44,653 nucleotides of DNA from Tritrichomonas musculus (GCA_039105265.1 JAPFFF010000123.1:1-44653); one strand, 5' to 3'; positions 15,439-25,561 are shown, counted from the stretch's first letter. Numbers and translations are program-made. Notes: a model not told the origin generated them from the sequence alone.

Positions 15439-17451
15439 ATGTTATATCGCAACGAAAGAGCACATAATTACAAAATAGAAGCAGGTAATGTACTTGATAC
15501 TTTCAATCAGATGAGATCAATGATAAATAAAAATGATGGTACACGCTCATTCTCATTCAGAACTGTTGACTGTCATGACCAGCCGGCCCCATTTCATCAA
15601 GGTCAATACAGTCAAATTTCTCTTACACACCCTGATCATTTCATTAGTGATGTTGATAAAGGATTCCTTACCTTCCATGTCAAACTTGATTTACAGCTCA
15701 ATACTGATCTCAGCAAACTCCAACAGATTGATGATCCAAACAATTTCTATAAGCTCTTTGTTGGACTCAAATCTTCTAACCAATTGTTCGATAGATTGGA
15801 AATTCTTCATAATAATGTCAATGTTGGATATCAACAAAATGAATGCGTACGAGAAGGTTTCCTCTATTCTGCTGTGAAACCAGAAACAGAAAAGAAGCGA
15901 AGAAGATTTGTTCACAGTCTCTGGGAAAATGTAGCTTCATACTCACAAACAGTAGCAGGAACATATGTCAATCTCAACAACTTCAAAGAAAATGGTAAAA
16001 CTTCTGTTGATTTCGATCTTAATGTTCCTTTTGATGATCTTCTTGCACTGCAGGCATTTGATCTCTTCCCTAATGGTATCATTGGTGATCTCTCTATAAG
16101 ATTCCAAGTAACTCCAGCAGGTTTGGTTTGGGCAGCTATAGATCCTTACACTGTTGCAGAAACAAAAGCTTTCCTCGAAGATAATGAAAGTGTGAGCACA
16201 GAGGAACTTGATAAACTTAAACAAATTACGGTTCACGGGCATCTCAAACATCAATTTACACAAATTGGAAATGAAGCAGTGATTCCTGGTCCTGGCAAAG
16301 AACCTACTCCAGACCCTGATCCTTCACCTTCTCCTGATCCTGATCCTACCCCTACTCCTGTCAAGTATAAGATTCAATATAGAATAGGAGAGCAATGGGA
16401 TAATGATGATGGAAGTACTGGTTACACTGACATTCTTACAGATTTGGAATTCTATTTCAGCTATACTACAGAGGAATTTGCTGAGTTTGGTCTTCAACCT
16501 TCTGCTAGTGATGAAGAAATTTGTGTTCACAATCCTGCTGTAACACTACCACCATTAAATCATGCTGACAAAAATGGAAGATATTATGCTTGGCAAATTG
16601 TAAAGACCCCTGTTGTTAGTGCTCATCAAACATTACAAGCTTTGCACGAAGCTAAAGCTCAAGTACTGAAAGAAACTTATTCCTCACAGCCTGCTACCCT
16701 CACTGTAAACAGAATGACAATTACGTTATGCAAGTCCAATATGCAAGGTTTTGGAGTTTGTGAAGCTACAAGGCATGGTATAGAAGAAATATTGTCAAAG
16801 GGTGTTATAATTCCATCACAGAAAGTAGATTATCATTCATTTCCAATAGCACCAGCAGCAAATGGTATCAAGTCTACTCTCAATATTCCTCTTATAAATG
16901 ATACTACACTTTCTATCATGTTTCCTAAACATCATAATGATCTTACAGTTTTTGAGAATCCTGTTTATTCAAATTGCTATCTAAATATTGGTGGTAAGAA
17001 TTTTCCTGATGAAAATGTTTCTACAATTGGAGCAAGGTTCTTTGAAAATCAACTTACTGCAGGAGACCTTGATGCAATTACTCTTCAATGCACAAAGGAG
17101 TTCGAAGACAGTATGACAATGCCTAAGAATGATGCTAATGGTGTTCGCTACAATAATACTCTTAGTGATGCCAGTAGTTTTGTCTTCAATATTCAAGCTG
17201 AAAGATCTTCTGCAGGTTATTGCTTCGACGGAATTGACGGAGGTTTTGGCAACGTACAGATTCAAGTACAAGGACAACCCATCTATTCTGGTGCAAATGA
17301 CACTTATTATAATGTTATCGAACCTTCAGGGAACGTAGTCCATCCATGTCCAACACAATTATGGTTGACAAGAGATACTTACTTCTTAATGAATCTCGAT
17401 GGACTTGTTTATGTTGATGATCAAAGTCCTGAAGGTAGTCAAGTAGAGTAA
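15439..17451 (+). CDS. Major capsid protein of element B (double jelly-roll type)
   Basis: The 670-aa protein is a distant relative of the A and C capsid proteins. It has PAPFHQGQYSQISL near residue 50 against PSPPIKQGSYTSVII in A, then DKGFLTFHVKLDL, then LFVGLKSSNQLFDRLEIL against WFGFKDARDAVEKYEIV. Near residue 290 a Pro-rich linker of alternating PD, PS and PT separates two halves, where the junction or a surface loop between the jelly rolls would be expected. The C-terminal half contains YSNCYLNIGGKNFPDE, which parallels SFQLNCGGYGNIPAKPF in C. The assignment follows from this landmark series and gene context. Confidence 0.78.
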   Translation: MLYRNERAHNYKIEAGNVLDTFNQMRSMINKNDGTRSFSFRTVDCHDQPAPFHQGQYSQISLTHPDHFISDVDKGFLTFHVKLDLQLNTDLSKLQQIDDPNNFYKLFVGLKSSNQLFDRLEILHNNVNVGYQQNECVREGFLYSAVKPETEKKRRRFVHSLWENVASYSQTVAGTYVNLNNFKENGKTSVDFDLNVPFDDLLALQAFDLFPNGIIGDLSIRFQVTPAGLVWAAIDPYTVAETKAFLEDNESVSTEELDKLKQITVHGHLKHQFTQIGNEAVIPGPGKEPTPDPDPSPSPDPDPTPTPVKYKIQYRIGEQWDNDDGSTGYTDILTDLEFYFSYTTEEFAEFGLQPSASDEEICVHNPAVTLPPLNHADKNGRYYAWQIVKTPVVSAHQTLQALHEAKAQVLKETYSSQPATLTVNRMTITLCKSNMQGFGVCEATRHGIEEILSKGVIIPSQKVDYHSFPIAPAANGIKSTLNIPLINDTTLSIMFPKHHNDLTVFENPVYSNCYLNIGGKNFPDENVSTIGARFFENQLTAGDLDAITLQCTKEFEDSMTMPKNDANGVRYNNTLSDASSFVFNIQAERSSAGYCFDGIDGGFGNVQIQVQGQPIYSGANDTYYNVIEPSGNVVHPCPTQLWLTRDTYFLMNLDGLVYVDDQSPEGSQVE

Positions 17452-17510
17452 GTAATCTTCTTTCTTTTTTTGTTCCCGTCAACCTAATTTAACTATTGCT
17501 TTCATCATAA

Positions 17511-18623
17511 ATGCTTGCTTACCCATTTAGTAGTAAGTACAAGTTTTTTGAATTCAAGAACGTTCCTAGGGAGCCTTATGTACCAGACTATAAACTAAAA
17601 GCTTGTAAACAATATATGAAGCCAAATTTCAGTAACGAACCTGGTTGTTGGGAAGCTGATCTAATGTTTGTGAAGAACACTATCTATCTTGTTTTGATAA
17701 ACGTTAATACTAGATTCTTAATAGTTGAGCCAATAGAGAGTAAAGAAACAAGAGTATTATCAATAAAGATAACAGATATTATAGTTAATTATGATGTTGA
17801 TATCTTTACTATTAAATGTGATGGTGAAAAAGGATTGCAAGCAGTACAAAATGATATAATTGTACTTCGTACCAACGATGATGGAATTGTATTTGTTCCA
17901 GCAATTCACAATATCGTGTATAAAAGCAGTTTGCGAGGTAAAGAAAAAATATTAAATGAAATAATTAATAAACATAACACCAAAGTACTAAAAACAATAT
18001 TGTCAGAATACAATGATGAGATTGATGTAAATACTATTAAATCATGGTCAGTATACAGAATCAAATTTGTAGTAAACTCTTCTCCATATGCACTAGCCCA
18101 TAAAACAGTTGATTCAGTTATAAGAACTTTACGTAATGCTTTTGGTACAAACGACACAAAAATAGCAAACAATAATTATATGCAACAGATGGTCAATTAT
18201 TACAATAATACTCCTCATAATTCACTACGAGTAAGAAACTATAATTATGAAAGTGATAGTAAATATATTTATTATACTCCTGCTCAAATGCAAAACGATA
18301 TTGACCTTGAATGGAAATATATAAGAATGATGAGAAGCAAATTACAAAGTATACACAAAAAACAACAACATAAAGGTCTATTAACATACAAGAAAGGAAA
18401 TATAATTCTTGTTCATGTTGATTATGGTAAGACTAAAAAGAAATTTGATAAACGACGAAGAGTGTTTAATGAGATAGCTGAATTCTTAGCGTACTCTAAT
18501 GGTAATGTTATATGTAAACTTCAAAATAGGAATCTGATACAAGTACCTATTGCGTACACAAAGAAAATTGCAAATAGCTATGATGAACTAAATAAAGATT
18601 ATAAACTGTACTTTGGTATGTAA
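17511..18623 (+). CDS. Polinton integrase of element B (rve)
   Basis: The 370-aa protein has an rve-like core. Strand one contains CWEADLMFV (Asp50), followed by YLVLINVNTRFLIVEPI. The second acidic strand reads FTIKCDGEKGLQ (Asp104). A later helix VDSVIRTLRNAFG and a YYNNTPHNSLR motif resemble the end of integrase catalytic cores. The C-terminal region is Lys-rich with a small barrel-like part (KGNIILVHVDYGK, then EFLAYSNGNVICKL). It corresponds by position in fold to the A and C integrases (ININTRKAY matches INVNTRFLI), but overall identity is low. It lies 59 bp after the capsid gene. Confidence 0.82.
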   Translation: MLAYPFSSKYKFFEFKNVPREPYVPDYKLKACKQYMKPNFSNEPGCWEADLMFVKNTIYLVLINVNTRFLIVEPIESKETRVLSIKITDIIVNYDVDIFTIKCDGEKGLQAVQNDIIVLRTNDDGIVFVPAIHNIVYKSSLRGKEKILNEIINKHNTKVLKTILSEYNDEIDVNTIKSWSVYRIKFVVNSSPYALAHKTVDSVIRTLRNAFGTNDTKIANNNYMQQMVNYYNNTPHNSLRVRNYNYESDSKYIYYTPAQMQNDIDLEWKYIRMMRSKLQSIHKKQQHKGLLTYKKGNIILVHVDYGKTKKKFDKRRRVFNEIAEFLAYSNGNVICKLQNRNLIQVPIAYTKKIANSYDELNKDYKLYFGM

Positions 18624-18626
18624 TAA

Positions 18627-18872
18627 ATGACTAAACTATACTTCCATACGCAAGATAAAGAATTTCAGCTTCCTCTAGAATTTGTGAGTAGTAGGAACAA
18701 AAGATATATTGTCGTTCAGTATGTAGGTGCAATAGTGAAAGATACGCTTGTTGGCGATTTGATGGTGCACAGTGATATCGTTCAGCAATATGGTTACTGC
18801 GATCAATTTATAATGCTAGCCAATAGAAGACAAACCAAATATAGAAAGTATTTGTTTCTTGGACATGAATGA
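18627..18872 (+). CDS. Small ORF, penton-like (tentative)
   Basis: The 81-aa product follows the integrase stop by 3 bp. It has strand-rich sequence: LYFHTQDKEFQLPLEF, then KRYIVVQYVGAIV, then GDLMVHSDIVQQYGYCDQFI. The VHSDIV word and strand pattern resemble the middle of Polinton and virophage vertex proteins, which have a single jelly roll, and the A and C penton-like proteins carry HS at a similar point. It is the only penton candidate in element B. Low certainty. Confidence 0.4.
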   Translation: MTKLYFHTQDKEFQLPLEFVSSRNKRYIVVQYVGAIVKDTLVGDLMVHSDIVQQYGYCDQFIMLANRRQTKYRKYLFLGHE

Positions 18873-18959
18873 AACTATAAAATCTGGTTCACTGACCTTT
18901 ACGGAAATGTTATTGAACCTTCTGCATTCATACTTAGTTGTCTTCTTATTTATTAATAA

Positions 18960-20366
18960 ATGACTGTCAGACCTGGAAAAGAAATTGCATGCGATGATGT
19001 TAACTATTCAACTCTTGCTGTAAGCACCAAAGGATATGTAATATATGCCTTTCCAATGAAATATGAATTGCCAAAAATGTGTTTGAGCAAAGGACAAGCT
19101 GTAATAGATAGCTATCCGTGCTATTATATCAAACTTGAAAAAGACTATTTTCCAACTATAATACTTGTCATACGTTTTATTTGTGGAAGAGAGGTTGTTG
19201 TTCTAATGAAGGATAGAGATATAGATTATAGTAAAGCAAGAATATTGTATGCTTTTGATCTTGAAGCCTTCAAACCAAAGTTCGCAGAAATAAAAGTTGT
19301 AAGCAAATTAACAGAATCAAGTGAGTTCATATATCCTTTCAAACTTGATCCTGATTGTGACGATGATATTAAAGAAAAGTATGTAAGCCAACTTTCACAA
19401 AAAGTTGATCAAATTCACCCAGAAATCAAACCAGAAAATTATTCTCAACGACACTGGTATAATTTTTGCTGTTACCAGGATAATAGAGCCCGTACACAAG
19501 AACCTCCTACCTTTCCTTGTTTATCTCCTCAAGAAAGAGCAGAACTTAAAGAAAAACGAAGATTAGAGAAAGAAGAACAAGAAAAACAAATGAAAAAGGC
19601 TGAACAAAGGAAAAAGAAAAAAGAAGCTGAATATCATAAAAAGAGACAAGAAGAAATAAGAAGAATCAATGAAGCACCGAAGCTTGATATTCAAACAGGA
19701 AAAATAATATACAACAAACCTTTTGATCTTGTTGGAGAAGGTAGGTACAAAGCTATAATATATAAGAGGCAGAATGCTAATGTGAATACAAATTTACATG
19801 ACTTTCCAACAGAAAAAACAGAACTTGATATTGATCCTAATGAATCATTAACATTTGACAATCATCCTTATCAACAGAGACCAGCGTTACAGTACTCTGG
19901 CCGAGCTTTGACGAAGGCCAATCAAGCACGTTCAACTCAAGAAGTACCAAAACCTCCGAAACCACCAGTACCGAAGAAGACAGCCACGCTCCGGCCGAGC
20001 CTTCGCGAAGCTGGGGCAAAGAGAAAAGAAATTATACCAAAATCTACAAAGCTTGTCAGAGATAGAATAAGACGAGCGCATAATGAAAAGCGCTATGATT
20101 ATTCCAGTGATAGTGATAGTGATAGTGAGCCTATGGAAATTCAATATGGATATCTTGTTATGAATGATGAACCACCTCCACCAAAACAACAACCACCTCC
20201 ACCAAAACAACAACAACAACAACAAATTTTCCCACCGAGGCCACAAGCCATGAGAATTGTAAAAGATGATGAACCTAAAAGAAGACAAACCAGGCACGAG
20301 GCCAACTCCAAAAATAAAAAAGTTCTATCTCCATCAGAAATTGACGATTCTATTTTAAATATTTAA
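18960..20366 (+). CDS. 468-aa protein with globular head, charged coiled coil and disordered tail
   Basis: Residues 1-125 look folded, with strand-like blocks (STKGYVIYAFPMKY, FPTIILVIRFICG, EVVVLMKDRDI). Residues 185-235 are a continuous Lys/Glu/Arg helix (ERAELKEKRRLEKEEQEKQ). The last 200 residues are low-complexity, with PKPPKPPVPKK, a serine/aspartate repeat (SSDSDSDSE) and PPPPKQQ repeats. A virion tegument-like or core role is conceivable, but no family is recognised. The gene meets the convergent 867-aa gene with a 4-bp overlap of the two ends. Confidence 0.65.
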   Translation: MTVRPGKEIACDDVNYSTLAVSTKGYVIYAFPMKYELPKMCLSKGQAVIDSYPCYYIKLEKDYFPTIILVIRFICGREVVVLMKDRDIDYSKARILYAFDLEAFKPKFAEIKVVSKLTESSEFIYPFKLDPDCDDDIKEKYVSQLSQKVDQIHPEIKPENYSQRHWYNFCCYQDNRARTQEPPTFPCLSPQERAELKEKRRLEKEEQEKQMKKAEQRKKKKEAEYHKKRQEEIRRINEAPKLDIQTGKIIYNKPFDLVGEGRYKAIIYKRQNANVNTNLHDFPTEKTELDIDPNESLTFDNHPYQQRPALQYSGRALTKANQARSTQEVPKPPKPPVPKKTATLRPSLREAGAKRKEIIPKSTKLVRDRIRRAHNEKRYDYSSDSDSDSEPMEIQYGYLVMNDEPPPPKQQPPPPKQQQQQQIFPPRPQAMRIVKDDEPKRRQTRHEANSKNKKVLSPSEIDDSILNI

Positions 20367-22966
20367 GCCTCATCCTCATCATCTTCATCACTTGTAAGTG
20401 CATCTACGGTTTTGATATCATAGCGATAAACATCATTCTTACGTTCTAGTTGTTGTTGCTTGTATTGTTCTTTATAAGCTGCATATTTACTACCACTACC
20501 ATAAAGTTTATCCACAATAGCTGTCAAACGTTTTGTATAGTAAGCTTTGTTCTCTTTAAGTTCTTTTGGTGTTGCAGACAGAACTTGTTCTTGTATAAGT
20601 TCTTGTATAACTTCTTGTCCAGGCTTCTCTCCTAACATGAGTATTTCTACGAAAACTAATAGGAACAATCTTTCTATAAGTCTAATGAAAGCAGCATGAG
20701 TTTTATTACTCTTTTCAAGATTTTCTACTTTAATTTCACCCGTCTTGATATCTATGATAGGATCTATGTAATCTGTTCCTATTTTTACAACTTTTGGTCC
20801 TGCTCTTTCGTTATAAGCTGCTTTGTGATCTCGTTTGTAGTTTGCCCAAGCAGGGTATGTAAGAAGTTTACTTCCAAAATCTTTTGTTTCTATTTCTCGT
20901 TTGACACCAAGATCAACAACAATAATGTACATAGCGTTAGAAACTCCTAAATAGTTAAGAAGTCTTATTACAGATTTGTAACCTGGATACGCTACTTCCC
21001 AAAAGAACTTCCAAAGATAAGAGAAAATAGATGCCCAATACGAACTAGGAGACAATCTTTTGCTTATTCTTGGCTTTCCTAAGCCCAATTTTGTATAATG
21101 ATCTGTATACTTTTGCATTTCTTCTGTTTCTTTAAGTTTATATTCACCTTTGGCCCAATCAACATTGTCAATAGACTTTTGAAATTGTGCTGCTAGCCAA
21201 ACATTAAATGGTGTTTCTTTTCTAGCTTCACGTGATTTGTATTTTGATTTCCATACTTTCTTATACGGACTAGCACGAACAATCTTATAGCCATTAATGA
21301 TTCTTGGTACTCCACGTTTATCTACAAGAACAATATCATCAACTAGGTCTCCGTTCAAATCTGTAATGGCAACACCGTTAGGATCTTTTGTGTTTGGTGG
21401 AAGAAGCCTGTAGCGAGGTTGTACAGAATCGTCAACATGATTATAAGCATATTCTTGTGCTAAATCTCGTGTGGCTGCATTCGGTATGTACTTGATACGG
21501 AAATTACCGTTGATGATGATTTCTAACAATTGCTGATTGTAAAAGGAAACATCTCCTTCACCTGACAATTTGGCTATTTTGAAAGACTTTTTAAGTTTAT
21601 CAGGTATATCTTTAGCATCTCTATTTTTTCTTTTACCAACAGTTCTTGTAGGTTTCTTCAACAAATCTTCTGTAAAGTCCTTGTCGGGCATATAAGTGTT
21701 TTCATGAGTAAATTCACCATAGGGTTTGAATCTTTTAGCAGCGCTATCAGCAAAGGTTACTTCTTGATCTTCTAATGTTCTTCTTTCTTTACGTGGAGCT
21801 CTGAACGCTGCTAAAGATGTATTAAGATCATTAACTTCATCCTCATCTTCAATTTCTCCATCGCTATTAACAGTAACTTCTTCTCTTGACATTGTTTTAT
21901 GATCGAATAAATATTCATTTTCATTGTCATCGCTATTCATATTGTAAAGAATTTCTCGATCTCCATTCTCAGAAATATACTTTAATAATTGTTTCAGTCG
22001 CTTTTTGTTTTTGGGTTCTGTAGTTTCATCAAAAATGTTTGTCTCACGAATAGCAGTATGCAACTGTAGAACAAGCTTTCTTACTCTGGTGTCAGAATCG
22101 TCTTTTGGCGAGCAAGCACGATTGTAATAATTATACAGATTTTCTTCTGTGAAATCGTCATTCAACAAACCAAATTTACGAAGCTGTGTAGCATCTACAG
22201 CACAAGAACTTTTATATATTTGTAACAACTTTTCTTTTTCTTCTTTACTCATGTTTGGTGTACATGGTGAATTAGCAATCTTACTCATTGTTTCTATATT
22301 TGTTTGCCTTCTTTGATTTTCGAATTTCATCAAAGCCTCAACATCTGATATAATTTTGTCAGAGTTTCTATTATAAGAATCAATGTTCTTCGTCAAAGAT
22401 TCTACAAGAGACCTAATTTGCTTTGTATCTTTTTTGTTGAAGATAGGGTATTTTTCAGGGTCATCAGCAATTCTGTAGTATAAAAGAAGTGAATCTGATA
22501 CATCTTTTTTTAGTTCAATTATCTCAGTAAGTGTGTTCAAATCATCATTATATCTGTTTCTATAATAATGTTGATCTGCTTCTGGTTCCTCCTCTTCTTC
22601 CAAATAGCTTTCTGGCTTTGGTAAAGACGCTGGTAAAGGAATAGTTACAGTTGGTTTCTTAATCTTATCATCTAGTTTATTAAAGTCCTTTGTACTATCA
22701 ATCAACATATTTGTTAATTTTTCTTTTTGTTTTGGTGTACTTTGTTTGGCTATCATAAAGGAATTTTTCAGTTCTTCAAGTCTATTGATTATATCACTTC
22801 GATATTTTTTTGGGTTATCAAGACATTCAATGATATTCCAAATAATGTCTTGGTCAATATTTGCTTGTTCATACATATATAGCAACATTCTACGGTAATT
22901 CATATCTTTTATTTGTTCTCTTATCATTTTTTTGAAATCTGTTCCGTCAGCTCGCCTAGTAGACAT
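20363..22966 (-). CDS. 867-aa protein of unknown function
   Basis: Residues 1-400 are mostly charged helices with acidic patches (LEEEEEPEADQ, GEIEDEDEV). Residues 470-800 look folded. This part includes a strand region with VAITDLNGDLVDDIVLVDKRGVP and an aromatic stretch (SYWASIFSYLWKFFWEVAYPGY) near residue 650 that could be membrane-associated. It continues with helices such as FIRLIERLFLLVFVEIL. The extreme C-terminus is acidic (SDEDDEDEA). No known domain is recognised. Its size and context between virion-type genes fit a structural protein. Its start codon is only 14 bp from that of the divergent fibre-like gene. Confidence 0.65.
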   Translation of the reverse strand: MSTRRADGTDFKKMIREQIKDMNYRRMLLYMYEQANIDQDIIWNIIECLDNPKKYRSDIINRLEELKNSFMIAKQSTPKQKEKLTNMLIDSTKDFNKLDDKIKKPTVTIPLPASLPKPESYLEEEEEPEADQHYYRNRYNDDLNTLTEIIELKKDVSDSLLLYYRIADDPEKYPIFNKKDTKQIRSLVESLTKNIDSYNRNSDKIISDVEALMKFENQRRQTNIETMSKIANSPCTPNMSKEEKEKLLQIYKSSCAVDATQLRKFGLLNDDFTEENLYNYYNRACSPKDDSDTRVRKLVLQLHTAIRETNIFDETTEPKNKKRLKQLLKYISENGDREILYNMNSDDNENEYLFDHKTMSREEVTVNSDGEIEDEDEVNDLNTSLAAFRAPRKERRTLEDQEVTFADSAAKRFKPYGEFTHENTYMPDKDFTEDLLKKPTRTVGKRKNRDAKDIPDKLKKSFKIAKLSGEGDVSFYNQQLLEIIINGNFRIKYIPNAATRDLAQEYAYNHVDDSVQPRYRLLPPNTKDPNGVAITDLNGDLVDDIVLVDKRGVPRIINGYKIVRASPYKKVWKSKYKSREARKETPFNVWLAAQFQKSIDNVDWAKGEYKLKETEEMQKYTDHYTKLGLGKPRISKRLSPSSYWASIFSYLWKFFWEVAYPGYKSVIRLLNYLGVSNAMYIIVVDLGVKREIETKDFGSKLLTYPAWANYKRDHKAAYNERAGPKVVKIGTDYIDPIIDIKTGEIKVENLEKSNKTHAAFIRLIERLFLLVFVEILMLGEKPGQEVIQELIQEQVLSATPKELKENKAYYTKRLTAIVDKLYGSGSKYAAYKEQYKQQQLERKNDVYRYDIKTVDALTSDEDDEDEA

Positions 22967-22980
22967 TTATTATATTATAA

Positions 22981-25269
22981 ATGTTCACAATAGAGCAAGC
23001 AGGTAGCATCAAGAAAGTGAATACTATAGACGAATTAATAATAGAATACATAAAACAATATGCCACTTCATGTGGGTGTCAATGCAATAACGTAAATAAT
23101 ATGGGGTCAAGCTTGAATACCGAGGAATTGAAAGAATTATTGGAACCTTACGCAAAGCTTACGAACTTAAGTGAGTACGCGAAAACAACTGATTTATTCG
23201 ATTATTTGAAAACAGAGGAATTCAATAAAGAATTATTAAAGTATGCTAGTAGTGAAGAAATTCAAAACGCTGTTAATACATTACGTGATTACGTTGTTAA
23301 CAATTTTGCATTATCAACTGACATACCTGAAATACCCACAGTTCTCAAAAATAATGAACTACAATTGAATCCGAATGAAGAACCAACAGAAGAAGTTCAA
23401 CAGAAATTAATGAATGATGATAAACCGCTATCAGCACAAGCATCATATATATTATCATCCATGGCAATAACTAAAGCAATGGATTTGATTAATCTTGATG
23501 AGTATGCGAAGCTTACGAACTTAAGTGAGTACGTGAAGACACAAGACTTACCAGATATGACCAAGTATGCACTCTCAACAGATATACCAGAACCAGTTGA
23601 CTTGACAGCTTATTTTACTAGTGCACAAGCTGATGAGAAGTTTGTTGATGAGGATGAATTGGCTTATGAATTAGATAAGTATGCATTGAAAACAGAGTTG
23701 GCCCTTGCTATTGAGCAAGTAAAAACAGATACACCAACAACTCCAACGGATTTGGTTAATGAATCTGCGTTGAGTACTGCATTGTACGGAACTGAATTGA
23801 ATATCGAATATCCGAATCCTGTTCGTGATTATATATTTGTAAAACCATACTTACCAGAAACCGATATACATGTGATATTTGATGTTAATTGGGGTTCTAA
23901 CACAGATTACATTAACAATATACAACATTTTGATTTGATATTCAAGCCTTATGAAAAATATATGAGAGGGTATAGAATGATGTTAGATAATGGATTATCT
24001 ATTGTTTGGTATGACCGTGGTGAATTTATGGTGTGTAATTCAAGTGGCAATACTCAATGGTTAATCAACGTCATTAGAGCACAAATCGAATCACCATTCA
24101 TTAAAACTGCAAATGTTGTTGATGAAAATCCAGAACAAATCACAATTCAATGTACACAGAATGATAGCGGTTGTGTAGTTCCTGATGATGATATAAGAAG
24201 AGTATTCACAACCGAAAAGATCATCGTGAAGTTCAAACGAAATGCTGAAGATACAACATATGAAGAAGCTGAATACGAATACAGTTTATTTAAAAGTTTG
24301 AATATGATTTACAAATCAACCAGTGGTGAATTAATAAATATTAATTATAATACCCATATTGTCTCATTAAGAGCCACGGATGATACATTGACTAATATTT
24401 ATGATGTATCTATTACATTAATCAGCAACCAACCTGTGAATGATAATATGATTACATCGGTGAAATATGTGAATGATAACTTTGCATTGACAACAGAGTT
24501 GGCCCTTGCTATTGAGCAAGTGAAGAGTGAATGTGATAATAAATATGTATCAAAAAATGATGATGGTTCATTAACAATTAATAGTACCGAAAGTAATATT
24601 GCAAGTTTCTTTAGTTCTGTAAATGCAAATAGTAATACTTCAATTAGATTTGGATATGATTCTACATATAATACAGAATTTTTATACAATTCAGCAAAAT
24701 ATGATAATACAGGTGAATTGGATATATATGTTGATGGTTATAAATTTCAATCTTTTCAAATGTTTGGTTCTGCAAGAAATACAATAATTGATTCTAATTT
24801 AAAGGTTAATGGTACAATTACATCCAATGGTTCAAATACAATTACTCATTATGCTCCAATTGAATCAGCAATGAACTCTATTAATGATTTCGTTATTGGA
24901 GCTCCAGTATATATGACTGGTAAGGTTTATAAACATGATGGTGATATGTGGATACCATCAACTGTGAATGATACTACAGATTGTATTTGCTCAGTGAAAA
25001 CACAGGGAACATGGAAAGAGTATATAGGAATTTGCACAAAAATAGATACCAAGAATAATTCAGTAACATTCGCTTCCCATGGTGATTACCTTGTGCGTGT
25101 CACAGATTCATCATGTTATTGTGTAGGTGACGAAGTTTTTATAGATGATGACAATAAACTAAAGATTCTTGCTGGTGCTACTGCAGTAACAGCAAAAATA
25201 AGAAGGATGACAGTAGGAATTATTACTAGTATCATAAACACAAATATGCTTGCAGTTTTTAAGGCATAA
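22981..25269 (+). CDS. Fibre-like repeat protein (candidate vertex spike / receptor-binding protein)
   Basis: The 762-aa protein has an N-terminal 250-residue zone built from repeated units: YAKLTNLSEYAKTTDL near residues 57 and 176, YALSTDIP/FALSTDIP, and YALKTELALAIEQVK near 235, which recurs as FALTTELALAIEQVK near 500. Such unit style is common in phage tail and head fibres. Residues 260-490 look like a separate beta-rich domain. The C-terminus (GAPVYMTGKVYK, then GICTKID, then VTFASHGDYLVRV and GDEVFIDDDNKL) resembles phage fibre tip or chaperone-like modules. The repeats are also similar at DNA level, so they arose by recent duplication. Cell attachment is inference. Confidence 0.65.
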   Translation: MFTIEQAGSIKKVNTIDELIIEYIKQYATSCGCQCNNVNNMGSSLNTEELKELLEPYAKLTNLSEYAKTTDLFDYLKTEEFNKELLKYASSEEIQNAVNTLRDYVVNNFALSTDIPEIPTVLKNNELQLNPNEEPTEEVQQKLMNDDKPLSAQASYILSSMAITKAMDLINLDEYAKLTNLSEYVKTQDLPDMTKYALSTDIPEPVDLTAYFTSAQADEKFVDEDELAYELDKYALKTELALAIEQVKTDTPTTPTDLVNESALSTALYGTELNIEYPNPVRDYIFVKPYLPETDIHVIFDVNWGSNTDYINNIQHFDLIFKPYEKYMRGYRMMLDNGLSIVWYDRGEFMVCNSSGNTQWLINVIRAQIESPFIKTANVVDENPEQITIQCTQNDSGCVVPDDDIRRVFTTEKIIVKFKRNAEDTTYEEAEYEYSLFKSLNMIYKSTSGELININYNTHIVSLRATDDTLTNIYDVSITLISNQPVNDNMITSVKYVNDNFALTTELALAIEQVKSECDNKYVSKNDDGSLTINSTESNIASFFSSVNANSNTSIRFGYDSTYNTEFLYNSAKYDNTGELDIYVDGYKFQSFQMFGSARNTIIDSNLKVNGTITSNGSNTITHYAPIESAMNSINDFVIGAPVYMTGKVYKHDGDMWIPSTVNDTTDCICSVKTQGTWKEYIGICTKIDTKNNSVTFASHGDYLVRVTDSSCYCVGDEVFIDDDNKLKILAGATAVTAKIRRMTVGIITSIINTNMLAVFKA

Positions 25270-25561
25270 TTTTGTTAATTAGTTTGTCAGTCATATAAAT
25301 TGAAAGATTGATGTTATATTTTTCTTTGAGTTCTCGTCTGACATATGAGATTTGTTTGTGCTTTGGTAGCTTTGTTATTTCATTTTTGTTATCTTCATTT
25401 TGTATATACTCCATAACTTGTTTTCTTTGTTCATCATTCATATTTTTGCTTTTGTTGAATGGAGCTGTTCTCTGTTTAGTTATTTTTGGTTTGTCTAATA
25501 AGCGATTTAATAACTGCTTGATTTCTAATAACTCTTTTATTATTTCTTGTTCGTTTGACAT
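25259..25561 (-). CDS. 100-aa small helical protein
   Basis: It begins with a leucine-rich coiled-coil stretch (EIIKELLEIKQLLNRLL), followed by a basic linker. The C-terminal half resembles a small helix-turn-helix (NDEQRKQVMEYIQNEDNK, then KHKQISYVRRELKEKY). A small DNA-binding regulator is possible. It overlaps the convergent fibre-like gene by 11 bp. Function not recognised. Confidence 0.6.
   Translation of the reverse strand: MSNEQEIIKELLEIKQLLNRLLDKPKITKQRTAPFNKSKNMNDEQRKQVMEYIQNEDNKNEITKLPKHKQISYVRRELKEKYNINLSIYMTDKLINKIMP

Noticed and set aside
15533-17338. Additional open frames inside the capsid gene on both strands
   Set aside because: They are shadows of the 670-aa frame, with codon positions and composition set by it. 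The same holds for opposite-strand frames within the other large genes.
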